Source: CAZLKN01 sp964560135
GTDB taxonomy: Bacteria; Actinomycetota; JAICYB01
Direction: 5' to 3'
Assembly (NCBI GenBank): GCA_964560135.1
Contig: CAZLKN010000027.1
Span: 1 to 42,438, forward strand
Length of the DNA stretch: 42,438 nt
The notes beneath the pieces were generated by a model that had not been told where the DNA came from, searched no databases, and worked only from the letters and a program-made list of their open reading frames with translations. Below are positions 1-7,577 of the stretch, one piece after another. A program made the translations under genes and the position numbers. The stretch's first letter is position 1. The number at the start of each line of letters is the position of its first letter.

Positions 1-17
1 GGTCTACGATGGAAGCG

Positions 18-428
18 ATGGATGCCCGCCGTCTGCGTCTCTACGAGCTCCTGAAGCCCAGGTTGGGCGAGGAAGGGGCCAAGGAGCTGGTGCTCCGGCT
101 CCCCGCTCGGCCGGAGACCTTGGCCACGAAGGCCGATCTCGAGATCCTGAAGACGCAGATCCTGGATCGCATGGACGCACGGTCCGCCGAGGTCGACGCT
201 CGCTTCGCTGGCGTCGACGTGCACTTCGCCGAGGTGCTGGGGGAGATGAACGCCCGGTTCGGGGAGATGAACGGCCGGCTCGGGGAGGTGGATGCCGGGT
301 TCGGGGAGATGAACGGCCGGATCGCTCAGCTCGAGGCCACCCTCACGCGGCGGATGGTCGCCATCATGGGCGCTTGGACCGTCCTGCTGGCCTCCACCGC
401 GGCCTGGGCGTCCACGATCTTCGGGTAG
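18..428 (+). CDS. Coiled-coil protein with C-terminal membrane anchor (DUF1640-like)
   Basis: This is a 136-residue protein. An N-terminal helix leads to a Leu-Ala-Thr-Lys-Ala-Asp-Leu segment of the kind seen before coiled coils in DUF1640-type proteins. A central coiled coil follows, built from near-identical 7-residue steps (Phe-Gly-Glu-Met-Asn-Gly-Arg), and then one hydrophobic segment near residues 115-134 that should anchor it in the membrane. The start at 18 was chosen because a -10-like TACGAT at 5-10 sits 7 nt before this ATG, matching other apparently leaderless genes here. An in-frame ATG at 9 has no ribosome site, and the frame is open to the window edge, so a longer protein cannot be excluded. 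The function is unknown. The family resemblance is an inference from sequence pattern only. Confidence 0.6.
   Translation: MDARRLRLYELLKPRLGEEGAKELVLRLPARPETLATKADLEILKTQILDRMDARSAEVDARFAGVDVHFAEVLGEMNARFGEMNGRLGEVDAGFGEMNGRIAQLEATLTRRMVAIMGAWTVLLASTAAWASTIFG
234..317 (+). repeat. Four tandem 21-bp units coding for coiled-coil heptads
   Basis: Units begin at 234, 255, 276 and 297 and share the core TCGGGGAGATGAACG with a few substitutions. Each encodes one heptad, so the array lengthens the coiled coil of the host gene in whole heptads. Confidence 0.8.
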
Positions 429-610
429 GACCAGGCGCTGCCCGAGACGATCCACAGCGTAGCTTCACCCGTGTGGGAGAGCCTGGGTTCGGACCACCGC
501 CGATTGGGTCGTAGGGTTTGGCGATCCGCGCGGAGAGTGCGGTCACGCATCCGCCGCTAGGTGAGTTCAAACGCGGTCGCCGGGCCGAAGGGTGTGTCGG
601 CGGCCGTCGC

Positions 611-616
611 TATGAT
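611..616 (+). promoter_or_regulatory. Candidate -10 element (TATGAT) upstream of 697
   Basis: TATGAT lies 80 nt before the next ATG in an otherwise featureless 268-bp intergenic stretch (429-696). No convincing -35 is visible. The rest of this stretch holds no other feature I can support. Confidence 0.35.
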
Positions 617-696
617 CTGGCACACATCGGGCCCGGCCCCCGCCACGCGGCGCCTCCCCGGCTTCCCTCCGGGCCCCCGGACGGGAGGTCACCGGT

Positions 697-1374
697 ATGG
701 GACTGAAGCTGAGCTATGTGCTGGAGGCAGGCTTGAACCGGGAGGATGCGCTGCGGGTCGTGGAGCGGCTGCACGCCTACGCTCGCACCGTCGACGCCGA
801 CGAGGTGTCGCCTCTGCGATCGCTGGGTGACCCCGACTCGTGGGCGGGGGTCCGCTGTGTGCGTTGGTCCTCACCCGAGGGGCGCGAGGAGTGGGTCCGC
901 GTCAGCCCTCTGGAGGGCGTGTACTTCCGCATCGACACCGACGGTGCGGAGTCGGCGAGCTTCGGGCTTGCCTCCTACCCGACCCACGTCGTCTTCGAAG
1001 GACGAAAGGTCGCGACGGGCCTCGACGGCGGGTGGTCCTGGAGCGACTGCTGCAAGACGCAGTACGCGGGGATGCCCGAGAGTGGCGGTCCGCAGAACTT
1101 CCTGCGGGCACATCTCGCGATCATCTCGGTGCTGGACGAGGCGGTGCGGTTCGGGCTCGACGTGGACGCGCTGGACGATGGTGGCTACTGGGAGCACCGC
1201 GACCCAGGCCGTCTGCTCGAGGAGTTGCACGGGTGGAACCGCATGGTGGCGAGCCTCGGCGCCATGCTGCTGCGACTGACCGAGGAGGGTTTCCCGGCCC
1301 CCGTGGGACCGATCTTCGACCATCCCGACTTCGAGCAGTTGGCCGCCGAAGGACCGCCTGATGAGGCGTGGTGA
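697..1374 (+). CDS. Uncharacterised protein with a Trp-Cys-Cys-Lys-Thr-Gln motif
   Basis: This is a 225-residue soluble protein with a good ribosome site (GGGAGGT, 8 nt before ATG). No signal peptide or membrane segment is visible. The N-terminal third is mixed alpha/beta. The most distinctive stretch is GWSWSDCCKTQYAG near residues 112-125, directly after a beta-rich section. Its packed Trp/Cys residues look like a conserved functional patch. The C-terminal half is mainly helical and acidic. I recall similar short Cys-Lys-Thr-Gln-Tyr-Ala motifs in bacterial hypothetical proteins but cannot name a family. It stands alone: the flanking genes are unrelated and the region after it (1375-1564) is non-coding. 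No function is proposed. Confidence 0.75.
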   Translation: MGLKLSYVLEAGLNREDALRVVERLHAYARTVDADEVSPLRSLGDPDSWAGVRCVRWSSPEGREEWVRVSPLEGVYFRIDTDGAESASFGLASYPTHVVFEGRKVATGLDGGWSWSDCCKTQYAGMPESGGPQNFLRAHLAIISVLDEAVRFGLDVDALDDGGYWEHRDPGRLLEELHGWNRMVASLGAMLLRLTEEGFPAPVGPIFDHPDFEQLAAEGPPDEAW

Positions 1375-1564
1375 GTTGCCGGTCACGTCCATTGACCGTC
1401 GAATGCGGGCTGTCGAGAGCATGGTGCCGACAGCACCCACAGGTCCGCTCGACGTACGCATCGACGGCCCGGGGCAGCAGCTGCACCACCAGCCCTTCGA
1501 TGTGTTCGTCTGAAAGTCGGTCACGGGCCGACCGAGCGCGTCGCCGCATGGCAGTCCGTGTTCG

Positions 1565-2383
1565 CTACCTCGAAGTGGTTTCGATCGGCGTCACGTAGAC
1601 GCCGTTCCATTCCACGACCTCGTTCGAGATGATGTCCACGTAGCCGGGTTTTGTAGAAGCCTGACCGATTCCGCGATGCAAACGTCCCCATTTCGCAGCG
1701 GGTCCCGGCGCTCGGTAGTCATCGACTACGAAGGCGATCGGCGACTGCAGTTGTGGGTTGGCGAGCGCGAGAAGCTGCGGTGGAATGAAGATCCGCTGTT
1801 CTTCCGGGAACCAGCGGCATGGGATTGCTATGGGCCCAGGGAACGCGGCGACGCAACGTTCGTTGCCGGCAGGTACCTCGAGCTCGCCGTCGGCCATAGC
1901 CTCGCCATCCCACCCCCATGCCCCGACGACGGTCTCGCCGTCGATGAGCAGAACGCGACGCGGACGCAGCGCGAACAAGATCCTCACGGGCGGGACGCGG
2001 AGGCCGATCTTTCCGGTCACCGCATCGCCGGCGAAGGCCACGAGGTCTTGGGCGTTGCGGAGCGCGAAGCGTGCGCCCGCCGCGACCGCCTCCGGGACGT
2101 GCCGAAGCCGGAAGAGGATCTCCGTCGGCTTGCGCACGTCGAAGATGCTTACTGGCCCGTCCATCATCACGTCACGGCCGGCGAGTCGCACGACGACGGC
2201 CGCGTAACCTCGGTGGGCGAGCACACGCGCCTTGAGTGTCGTGCTCGCGGCCGCGATCCAGAGAGCCCCATTGGACCACGCGTAGAGTTCGGGCGTGACG
2301 TGTGGCCCCTTGGCTGATTCGACCGCGACATACGCCTGACGTCCTTCGGCGAGCGCGCTCACCACGCGTCCGGGGAGGTCCAT
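1565..2383 (-). CDS. Pyridoxamine 5'-phosphate oxidase-like split-barrel protein
   Basis: The protein has 272 residues. The N-terminal half (about 1-130) reads as a flavin-reductase/PPOX-type split barrel: an opening helix with Ala-Tyr-Val-Ala-Val, then Gly-Pro-His-Val-Thr-Pro-Glu-Leu-Tyr and Gly-Ala-Leu-Trp-Ile-Ala-Ala-Ala-Ser, followed by a Lys-Ala-Arg-Val-Leu helix. These proteins bind FMN, F420 or heme. Which cofactor is used here cannot be told. The C-terminal half carries a second barrel-like segment and lacks a family name I recognise. The open frame continues far upstream, but ATG at 2383 (AGAGG close upstream) fits the domain start. The gene is divergent from the gene at 2474 across 90 bp that must hold both promoters. 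Base composition is lower in GC than the rest of the window, suggesting transfer. Confidence 0.7.
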   Translation of the reverse strand: MDLPGRVVSALAEGRQAYVAVESAKGPHVTPELYAWSNGALWIAAASTTLKARVLAHRGYAAVVVRLAGRDVMMDGPVSIFDVRKPTEILFRLRHVPEAVAAGARFALRNAQDLVAFAGDAVTGKIGLRVPPVRILFALRPRRVLLIDGETVVGAWGWDGEAMADGELEVPAGNERCVAAFPGPIAIPCRWFPEEQRIFIPPQLLALANPQLQSPIAFVVDDYRAPGPAAKWGRLHRGIGQASTKPGYVDIISNEVVEWNGVYVTPIETTSR

Positions 2384-2473
2384 GCCTCTGACGTACCCCA
2401 CCGACAGCCGGCGAACCGCGGGATAGTTTCGGTTCGACGCCTTGTGGGAAGATTCACCCCGCGAGGCGTAAGT

Positions 2474-3571
2474 ATGGCTGAGAACGAGATCGACATCCGA
2501 GCAACCCCGGAAGACGTTTTCTGTGTCCTTCTCGACCCGCGCGCGTACCGATACTGGGTCGTCAGCCCAGCTCGGATCGTCGACGTTACGGAGAACTGGC
2601 CGTGCGTGGGTTCGTCCTTCACGCACGAGACGACACTCGGACCGCTGCACGTCCGCGACATCACCGAGATCGAAGAGATCGATGTGCCGCGCAGAATTAC
2701 GTTGTGCGCGAAGATCCGCCCGGTCGGCGTCGTCGCACGGATCGTGGTCGAGCTCTCCGACGTTGAGGCAGGTACACGCGTGCGGTTGAGCGAGTACCCG
2801 ATCGCAGCCCCCTGGAGCTCGGTCTGGAATCCGGCTCTCGACCGCCTGCTGTGGTCGCGAAACTCCGCGGCGCTGCAACGGCTTCGTGTCATTGTCGAGT
2901 CGCTGGGAGGCGATGGCGAGCAGGCGCTCGAGGTCGCCGCTGAAAAGGTGGGTGCACCAACGGCCGTCTCGATCGCGACGACATTATTGTTCTGGGGACT
3001 CTCGAAGGTCCGAAAAAAACGGATTTTCCATCCGGTGGGAAAGACGTACGAGGCACGCGTGACCGAAATGCGTGCGCCTCTCGCTGGTGCGGCCTCCGAC
3101 CGTGCGGTCGTGCGGCTCTCGAAGGGAGCTGGGATGCCGGGTGGGTTCCCGGACGTCTACGGCCTCGCAATCAAGCTTGCCGACGCGTGGGGGCCGGACG
3201 CCGACCAGGACTTTCTCCTCGTGACGTCTGGGGAAGGGCCGATCGGGCGGCATACGCTCGTCCCCACGAGAAAGCCGCTGACGATGCATTTCTCGTCGGT
3301 CCTCCCCTACCACGTAGAGGGGAGTCTCGCGACATTCGGCGCTTGGGTGGCCGCGCCTGCGGATGACATACGTGGCGCCACGATCTCCATGGGAGTTGCC
3401 TTTGGGTCAGGAGCGTGGCAGCAGATCGCGACGATCACGATCGGCGAGCCATTTGCTGGTGACATCTCCTACGACCCGTGGAACTCCTCCGCGCACATCG
3501 TCCCCGCGGGGCCGTTCAACGCTGTAAGGCGCGCCGCGTACCAGGGGAGCCGGGAAGGCCGCTCGGACTAG
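2474..3571 (+). CDS. Two-domain protein: SRPBCC lipid-binding fold plus catalase-like domain
   Basis: The protein has 365 residues. Residues 1-150 are a SRPBCC/polyketide-cyclase-type domain: it opens with a short strand and then ATPEDVFCVLLDPRAYRYW, the typical start of this fold, and closes on a long helix (Asn-Ser-Ala-Ala-Leu-Gln-Arg-Leu-Arg). From about residue 190 a second domain begins with Val-Gly-Lys-Thr-Tyr-Glu-Ala-Arg, followed by Arg-Ala-Val-Val-Arg-Leu-Ser-Lys-Gly-Ala-Gly and Pro-Asp-Val-Tyr-Gly-Leu-Ala. This resembles actinobacterial proteins related to the catalase fold that are often annotated 'phosphodiesterase'. ATG 2474 was chosen over 2444 because GAGG lies 7 nt before it. 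The stop shares a CTAG with the convergent gene. The fusion is what I see. Substrate and heme binding are not demonstrated. Confidence 0.65.
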   Translation: MAENEIDIRATPEDVFCVLLDPRAYRYWVVSPARIVDVTENWPCVGSSFTHETTLGPLHVRDITEIEEIDVPRRITLCAKIRPVGVVARIVVELSDVEAGTRVRLSEYPIAAPWSSVWNPALDRLLWSRNSAALQRLRVIVESLGGDGEQALEVAAEKVGAPTAVSIATTLLFWGLSKVRKKRIFHPVGKTYEARVTEMRAPLAGAASDRAVVRLSKGAGMPGGFPDVYGLAIKLADAWGPDADQDFLLVTSGEGPIGRHTLVPTRKPLTMHFSSVLPYHVEGSLATFGAWVAAPADDIRGATISMGVAFGSGAWQQIATITIGEPFAGDISYDPWNSSAHIVPAGPFNAVRRAAYQGSREGRSD

Positions 3572-4008
3572 GTGCGCCCAGCGGCGCGAGGGAGCAAGAG
3601 CCCGAGGGCGAGCATACCGACCCCGAGGGAAAGGTGGAGCCAGTTGTCAGCCGTGTTGATCGAGACGAAGTTCGCCGGACTGTCGAGGTCGATCACCAGC
3701 CCGTAGATCCAAAGAACGAGATAGATCACGCCGCCCCAGACGAGGAAGACTCGCGCCCCGGCGAGCGTGCGCGCCATGACGAGCCCGACAATCCCGAACA
3801 GGCCGTGAACGAGGTTGTGGAGAATGTTCACCTGGAAGATCCCGAGCAGTTTCGCCTCTGATTCGTGATTGGCGAACGTCATCGAGTCGTAGTTCTGCGT
3901 GAGGCCGGGGATGAACCCCAGGATTCCCACAAGAAGGAAGACCGCCGAGACGGCCAACGCGGCCAGTTGGACCGGATTGCGTGTGTCTACCGTCCTCGCC
4001 CGTGCCAT
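3568..4008 (-). CDS. DUF4383-like four-helix membrane protein
   Basis: The protein has 146 residues with four hydrophobic segments: an N-terminal one containing GILGFIPG, then NILHNLVHGLFGIVGL, a Trp-Gly-Gly-Val-Ile-Tyr segment, and LHLSLGVGMLALGLLLP near the end. The Asn-Ile-Leu-His-Asn-Leu-Val-His-Gly loop and the late Asp-Asn-Trp-Leu-His are characteristic of the DUF4383 family of small actinobacterial membrane proteins of unknown role. The start is uncertain. ATG 4008 is taken, because a GTG at 4044 lies inside an inverted repeat that looks regulatory, but AAAGG just before that GTG keeps it possible. The gene converges on the SRPBCC/catalase-like gene, sharing four bases (CTAG) at the stop codons. 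Confidence 0.7.
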   Translation of the reverse strand: MARARTVDTRNPVQLAALAVSAVFLLVGILGFIPGLTQNYDSMTFANHESEAKLLGIFQVNILHNLVHGLFGIVGLVMARTLAGARVFLVWGGVIYLVLWIYGLVIDLDSPANFVSINTADNWLHLSLGVGMLALGLLLPRAAGRT

Positions 4009-4039
4009 GCTTGCCCGTATACCCGCGTGGCCCTTCGTT

Positions 4040-4060
4040 AACACCTTTTAGAAAAGTGTT
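4040..4060 (-). promoter_or_regulatory. Inverted repeat (operator-like) before the DUF4383-like gene
   Basis: Read on the minus strand the sequence is AACACTTTT-CT-AAAAGGTGTT, a 9-bp inverted repeat with one extra G in the right arm. It lies just upstream of the gene and overlaps the alternative GTG start. A regulator-binding site is the simplest reading. On the plus strand the same hairpin is followed by a T run, so a terminator is the alternative, but no plus-strand gene ends nearby. Confidence 0.35.
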
Positions 4061-4064
4061 TTTT

Positions 4065-4139
4065 GGGGACGGGCGTACACGGGCGGCTGGGGCGTGGCGG
4101 GGGACCAGTCTGCCCCCCTAGGGCACCGTCCCCGTCCCC
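4065..4139. repeat. REP-like nested palindrome
   Basis: An outer pair of arms, GGGGACGG (4065-4072) and CCGTCCCC (4126-4133, repeated at 4132-4139), encloses a second palindrome, GGGGGAC-CA-GTC-TGCCCCC (4099-4117). This layout resembles the GC-rich hairpins linked to REP-associated (IS200-like) transposases. No transposase lies in the window, so this would be a solitary copy. It belongs to the 4045-4358 stretch, which has no intact gene. Confidence 0.45.
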
Positions 4140-4141
4140 CC

Positions 4142-4353
4142 CGACGAGGACGTCAATGGCGCGTGGTCCGAGCCCGGTAAGACGTCTCCGCCCTCGCTCG
4201 GATCAGAGCTCGCGCACGGTTTCACCCTCGAGGACGTCCCGGCGCGACCGGAAGGGCACCCGGCACGATCGCCACCGGCGAGGTCTCCCTCGCCTACGCG
4301 TCGGATGGCGACACCTGGACGTTCGCTAAGCAATCGCGCGCCCGCCCCCAGCG
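4142..4353 (+). pseudogene. Possible decayed coding remnant
   Basis: Two plus-strand fragments in different frames look more protein-like than chance: DVNGAWSEPGKTSPPSLG from about 4150 and GTIATGEVSLAYASDGDTW from about 4260. Joining them would need a frameshift. No start codon, ribosome site or recognisable family is present, and the GC-rich frame bias of this genome makes false positives easy. Confidence 0.2.
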
Positions 4354-4358
4354 GGTGT

Positions 4359-5948
4359 CTACTTCTTGCCCTGGCCCGGTGGGCCGTTGCCGCCGGGACC
4401 CTTACCTTTGTTCCCGTTGTCGCCGGGGCCCCCGCTCGGAGGATCGTTCGAGGGGGGACCGCTCGACGGCGGGCTCGAGGGTTGGTCTCCACCACCCGAC
4501 GACGGCGGAGGCGTCCGGTTGCTCCCCGACGGCGGCGGTTGAACGGAGCCGTTGTACGGCGGCGGTTGTGGGGCGGGCTGCTTCGTTCGCGACGGTGCGG
4601 GGGCCGTGACGGCGTGGGGCTGCTGCATCGGTGCCGCGGCAGAGAACCGGATCGGGCCCCCGACGCTCGTTGCGGTCGGCCACGGCACGCCGCCCCACAG
4701 ATCCGGCTCCGCGGTGACATAGGTCAGACAGTCCACGTACATCACCTGGCACCCGGTGAGCGCGTCGCTCCGGGCCGGAGCGAGCACGGCGAGGGCGGAC
4801 GCCGCCCGGGCGGCTTCCTCGTTGCGCGGGCCGGCCTCCGGATCCGAGGACGCCACCGCCTCGACGGCGCTGCGGACGGGCGCCGGTGCCTCGTCCAGCG
4901 CGTCGATGGCCTCGCCACTGAAGTAGGTGTCGGTGCAGTCCGGGCCCTCGGGCTCCTCACCGGCCGCCTCGGCGATGCGGGCGAGCAGGATCTTGCCCGG
5001 CCAGTCATCCACCGTCAGCCGGCGGATCCCCAGGGGATCCTGGGAGCAGGTCGCCAGCCCCCACTTGTCCTGGTCGGTCTGGTGGAAGGCGAGCAGGTTC
5101 GTCCGACCCACGGCGTCGCGCACGAGCTCGCCGACGCGGGGATGGTTGACCCGGTCGTCGTGCTCGTACCCGTAGGCGCCGAAGGGGTACGCGAAGGCGA
5201 CGGGTGCCGTGCCCGTCTCCTGCTCGATCGTCTCCTGCGCCTCCGCGAGGTCGGTCTGGATCCTGGTGCGGTATGCGTCGAGGTCCTCGTCGGGGGCGAG
5301 GCTGGTGAGCGCCGGCAGCGACCTGCCGTCCTCGACCTCTTGGAGGCGGTGGAGATCGGCGGTGTGCGACTGGAGGTCCCAGCGCCCCGACGCAGCGTAC
5401 TCGCCGAGCTTCTTCCACTCGGCGTAGTAGATCCCACGCTCGCTGGCGGCCCGCGTGATCACGAACATCGTCGCCTGCATCTCGAGCTGCTCGAGGATCG
5501 GGTCGGCGTACAGGAGCGCGTCCAGGCGTCCGTCGTCGAAGGTGACCAGCACCGCGTTGGGTGGCAGCCGCTTGAGCCCGGCGAACGCCAGGGCCATGTC
5601 CCGCGCGGTGACGGTCTGCATGCCCGCCGCCTTCAGCGTGGCCATCTGCTCGGCGAAGCGGTCGGGGGAGATGGTGAGTCCCGTCTCGTCGCCGCTGGGG
5701 CCGAGGCCGTGGTAGACGAGCACCGCCACCCCGCCCTCGTAGGACGGGCGGTTCTCCCACGCCCACGCCCGGTCCGCATCGTCCAGCGGGGGCACCTGCG
5801 GCGGGGTGACGGTCGTCTCGACCTTCGCCCACAGCAGTTGGCCCTCGCCGGTGTTCGCGAAGTAGAAGGCGAACGGCAGCATCGACAGGGGCAGCATGAC
5901 CAGACCCACGATCGCTTGGCGTAGATGCTTTCGCTCCGATGTCCTCAC
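4359..5948 (-). CDS. Membrane-anchored polysaccharide deacetylase (IcaB/PgaB-like, CE4)
   Basis: The protein has 529 residues. One N-terminal membrane segment (about 10-30) places the enzyme outside the cell. The CE4 metal-dependent N-deacetylase domain carries Thr-Phe-Asp-Asp-Gly at 136-140 (general base and first metal ligand) and SHTADLH at 194-200, the version of motif 2 typical of the IcaB/PgaB group acting on poly-N-acetylglucosamine. Residues 430-529 are a low-complexity Pro/Gly/Ser/Asn tail ending in Lys-rich residues, probably a flexible or wall-contacting region. The start codon overlaps the stop of the upstream synthase (ATGA), so the two are co-translated. Likely role: partial deacetylation of the polymer made by that synthase. 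The polymer's identity is inferred from family only. Confidence 0.85.
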   Translation of the reverse strand: MRTSERKHLRQAIVGLVMLPLSMLPFAFYFANTGEGQLLWAKVETTVTPPQVPPLDDADRAWAWENRPSYEGGVAVLVYHGLGPSGDETGLTISPDRFAEQMATLKAAGMQTVTARDMALAFAGLKRLPPNAVLVTFDDGRLDALLYADPILEQLEMQATMFVITRAASERGIYYAEWKKLGEYAASGRWDLQSHTADLHRLQEVEDGRSLPALTSLAPDEDLDAYRTRIQTDLAEAQETIEQETGTAPVAFAYPFGAYGYEHDDRVNHPRVGELVRDAVGRTNLLAFHQTDQDKWGLATCSQDPLGIRRLTVDDWPGKILLARIAEAAGEEPEGPDCTDTYFSGEAIDALDEAPAPVRSAVEAVASSDPEAGPRNEEAARAASALAVLAPARSDALTGCQVMYVDCLTYVTAEPDLWGGVPWPTATSVGGPIRFSAAAPMQQPHAVTAPAPSRTKQPAPQPPPYNGSVQPPPSGSNRTPPPSSGGGDQPSSPPSSGPPSNDPPSGGPGDNGNKGKGPGGNGPPGQGKK

Positions 5949-7348
5949 GCGGAGGCCCCCGCGGTGGACGCCGGTCCGATCTCGATCGGTCGCACCGCCG
6001 GCAGGACGGTCATCAGGTTCTCGTCCAGCGGGTCGTGGTCGACGGTCGAGTCACGTGTCCCCCAGCGGTTGTCCCGCATCGTGCACATCGCCCAGTAGGT
6101 CTGGAACACGAGCACGCTCATGTAGATCGCGACGAACGACAGGCCGTGGTGCCACAGCCCGGGGCGGCGCTTGAACGCGTAGTACAGGGAGTAGAGGAGC
6201 GCCATCGCGTAGGTCCCCATGATGTAGAACCACAGACCGTCGGTGGACCCCCACGTCAGGCGTCCGAAGACGGCCCGGATGACCACGAAGGGCGCGACGA
6301 ACGGGAAGGCGATCGAGGCGTAGGTGAGCAGGGCCGCCAGGGGGTTCTTGCGCCAGAAGTAGCGGCAGACGTGCAGCGACTCGCGCAGCCAGGACTTCTT
6401 CCACCGGAGCTGCTGGCGCAGGAACTTGCGCGGGGAGTCGGGAACGACGGTGTGGGAGCGTGCCGTCTCCTGGTAGACGACCTTCTGGGTCTGGAGCACC
6501 CGGTTGGTGAGAGCTCGGTCGTCACCGAAGGTGGCCGGGCGGCCGAGGAAGGTCTGCGTCTCCCACTCGTCCAGGGTGTCGAGGATCGAGGCGCGGCGGT
6601 ACGCCGAGCAGCATCCGGAGGCGCACGTCACCGCGCCGCCGAGCCGTGACTCGGCCCCCTTGATCACGCGGAAGGCCGAGTAGTACCTGACCTGTTGCAT
6701 CTTCGTGAGCCAGTTGGTCATGGAGTTGGCCACGTCCGCGTGGCCGACGACGGCGCCGACGTCGGGGGAGGCGAAGGGCTGGACGATCTGCGTCACGGCG
6801 TCCGGCTCGAGGTAGGAGTCGGAGTCGACGAACATCACGATCTCGCCGGACGACCGCCGGATCCCCTCGGCCATCGCCGCGCGCTTCCCGTGGTTGCGGC
6901 CGAGATCTACGAGGCAGACCCGGGAGTGGCGTTCCTTGACCTCCAGCATCCGCTGCCAGGTCGCGTCGGTGGAACCGTCGTTCACGGCGACCACCTCGAG
7001 GAGGTCGCTCGGGTAGTCGACCGCGATGCAGGACGTGATCGTCTCCGCGATGCATTCCTCCTCGTTGAAGGCGGGGACGACGATCGACACCGTCGGGCGG
7101 TGACCCCGGTCGGGCGTGGCCCGGTAGAAGAAGGAGATCGCGAACCGGCTCAGGATGTAGACGACCACCGCCATCGAGTACGCGGCGAACAGGGGATCGC
7201 GGGCGAGGCTGCGGAAGGTCAGGTCCTTGGTCAGCCACACGAATCCGAGGATCAAGGCTGCGTAGACGACGATCAGGACCTGTACGAGGACCCTCGCCGC
7301 CCGCGCCCACCTGTGGGTCGGGGCGCGCCGGTGATCTTCTGTTGTCAT
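5945..7348 (-). CDS. Processive family-2 glycosyltransferase (PgaC/hyaluronan-synthase-like)
   Basis: The protein has 467 residues. Two membrane segments (about 15-35 and 50-70) precede a GT2 domain with VSIVVPAFNEEECIAETI, the Asp-Gly-Ser sugar-nucleotide site, a VDSDSYLEPDA stretch (DxD), GDDRALTNRVL (catalytic acidic pair) and the QQLRWKKSWLRE helix (Q-x-x-R-W), all marks of a processive beta-glycan synthase. Further membrane segments follow at 330-440. It should polymerise a UDP-sugar, probably UDP-GlcNAc given the paired IcaB-like deacetylase, and export the chain. ATG 7348 is fixed by GGAGGA 5 nt upstream, whereas the open frame extends to 7486. No PilZ domain is visible. Confidence 0.85.
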   Translation of the reverse strand: MTTEDHRRAPTHRWARAARVLVQVLIVVYAALILGFVWLTKDLTFRSLARDPLFAAYSMAVVVYILSRFAISFFYRATPDRGHRPTVSIVVPAFNEEECIAETITSCIAVDYPSDLLEVVAVNDGSTDATWQRMLEVKERHSRVCLVDLGRNHGKRAAMAEGIRRSSGEIVMFVDSDSYLEPDAVTQIVQPFASPDVGAVVGHADVANSMTNWLTKMQQVRYYSAFRVIKGAESRLGGAVTCASGCCSAYRRASILDTLDEWETQTFLGRPATFGDDRALTNRVLQTQKVVYQETARSHTVVPDSPRKFLRQQLRWKKSWLRESLHVCRYFWRKNPLAALLTYASIAFPFVAPFVVIRAVFGRLTWGSTDGLWFYIMGTYAMALLYSLYYAFKRRPGLWHHGLSFVAIYMSVLVFQTYWAMCTMRDNRWGTRDSTVDHDPLDENLMTVLPAVRPIEIGPASTAGASA

Positions 7349-7435
7349 GGGGTCCTCCGAGTCTGTGCCAGACCTGTTCGAGCGACGTTGGAGTATCGCA
7401 GACGTGCTTGGATCGTGTGGGACGTCCACCCCAAC

Positions 7436-7458
7436 CGGGGGAACGTGACTCTCCCCCG
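7436..7458. promoter_or_regulatory. Inverted repeat upstream of the polysaccharide operon
   Basis: CGGGGGA and TCCCCCG form perfect 7-bp arms separated by 9 nt, about 90 nt before the synthase start. A regulator site or a leader hairpin are both possible. The rest of 7349-7548 shows no convincing promoter. Confidence 0.3.
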
Positions 7459-7548
7459 TTATCGACCTGTGAGGTTGGAGCAGCATGGTCCGGACGGGTG
7501 GTTTTCGACAGGGCGAACCCGGACGCAGCCGACATCCCAGGCAGCGGA

Positions 7549-7570
7549 GGGCCTCCGGTGACGGAGGCCC
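7549..7570 (-). terminator. Stem-loop terminator after the secreted Thr-Pro-repeat gene
   Basis: GGGCCTCCG and CGGAGGCCC form a perfect 9-bp stem with a 4-nt loop, 7 nt beyond the stop codon at 7578. It separates this gene from the downstream polysaccharide operon. On the minus strand there is no T run, so termination strength is uncertain. Confidence 0.55.
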
Positions 7571-7577
7571 TTCTTCC

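Noticed and set aside
450..520. Segment with GGTTCGGACC resembling a tRNA T arm
   Set aside because: No acceptor, D or anticodon stems can be built around it.
1374..1549. Minus-strand open frame starting near 1549 with a plausible helix (Leu-Ser-Asp-Glu-His-Ile-Glu-Gly-Leu-Val)
   Set aside because: It becomes low-complexity and runs into the antisense of the gene at 697-1374; no ribosome site and no recognisable family.
4305..5924. Long plus-strand open frame (539 codons) across the polysaccharide deacetylase
   Set aside because: It is the antisense of a gene with clear CE4 motifs; long antisense frames are expected at this GC content.
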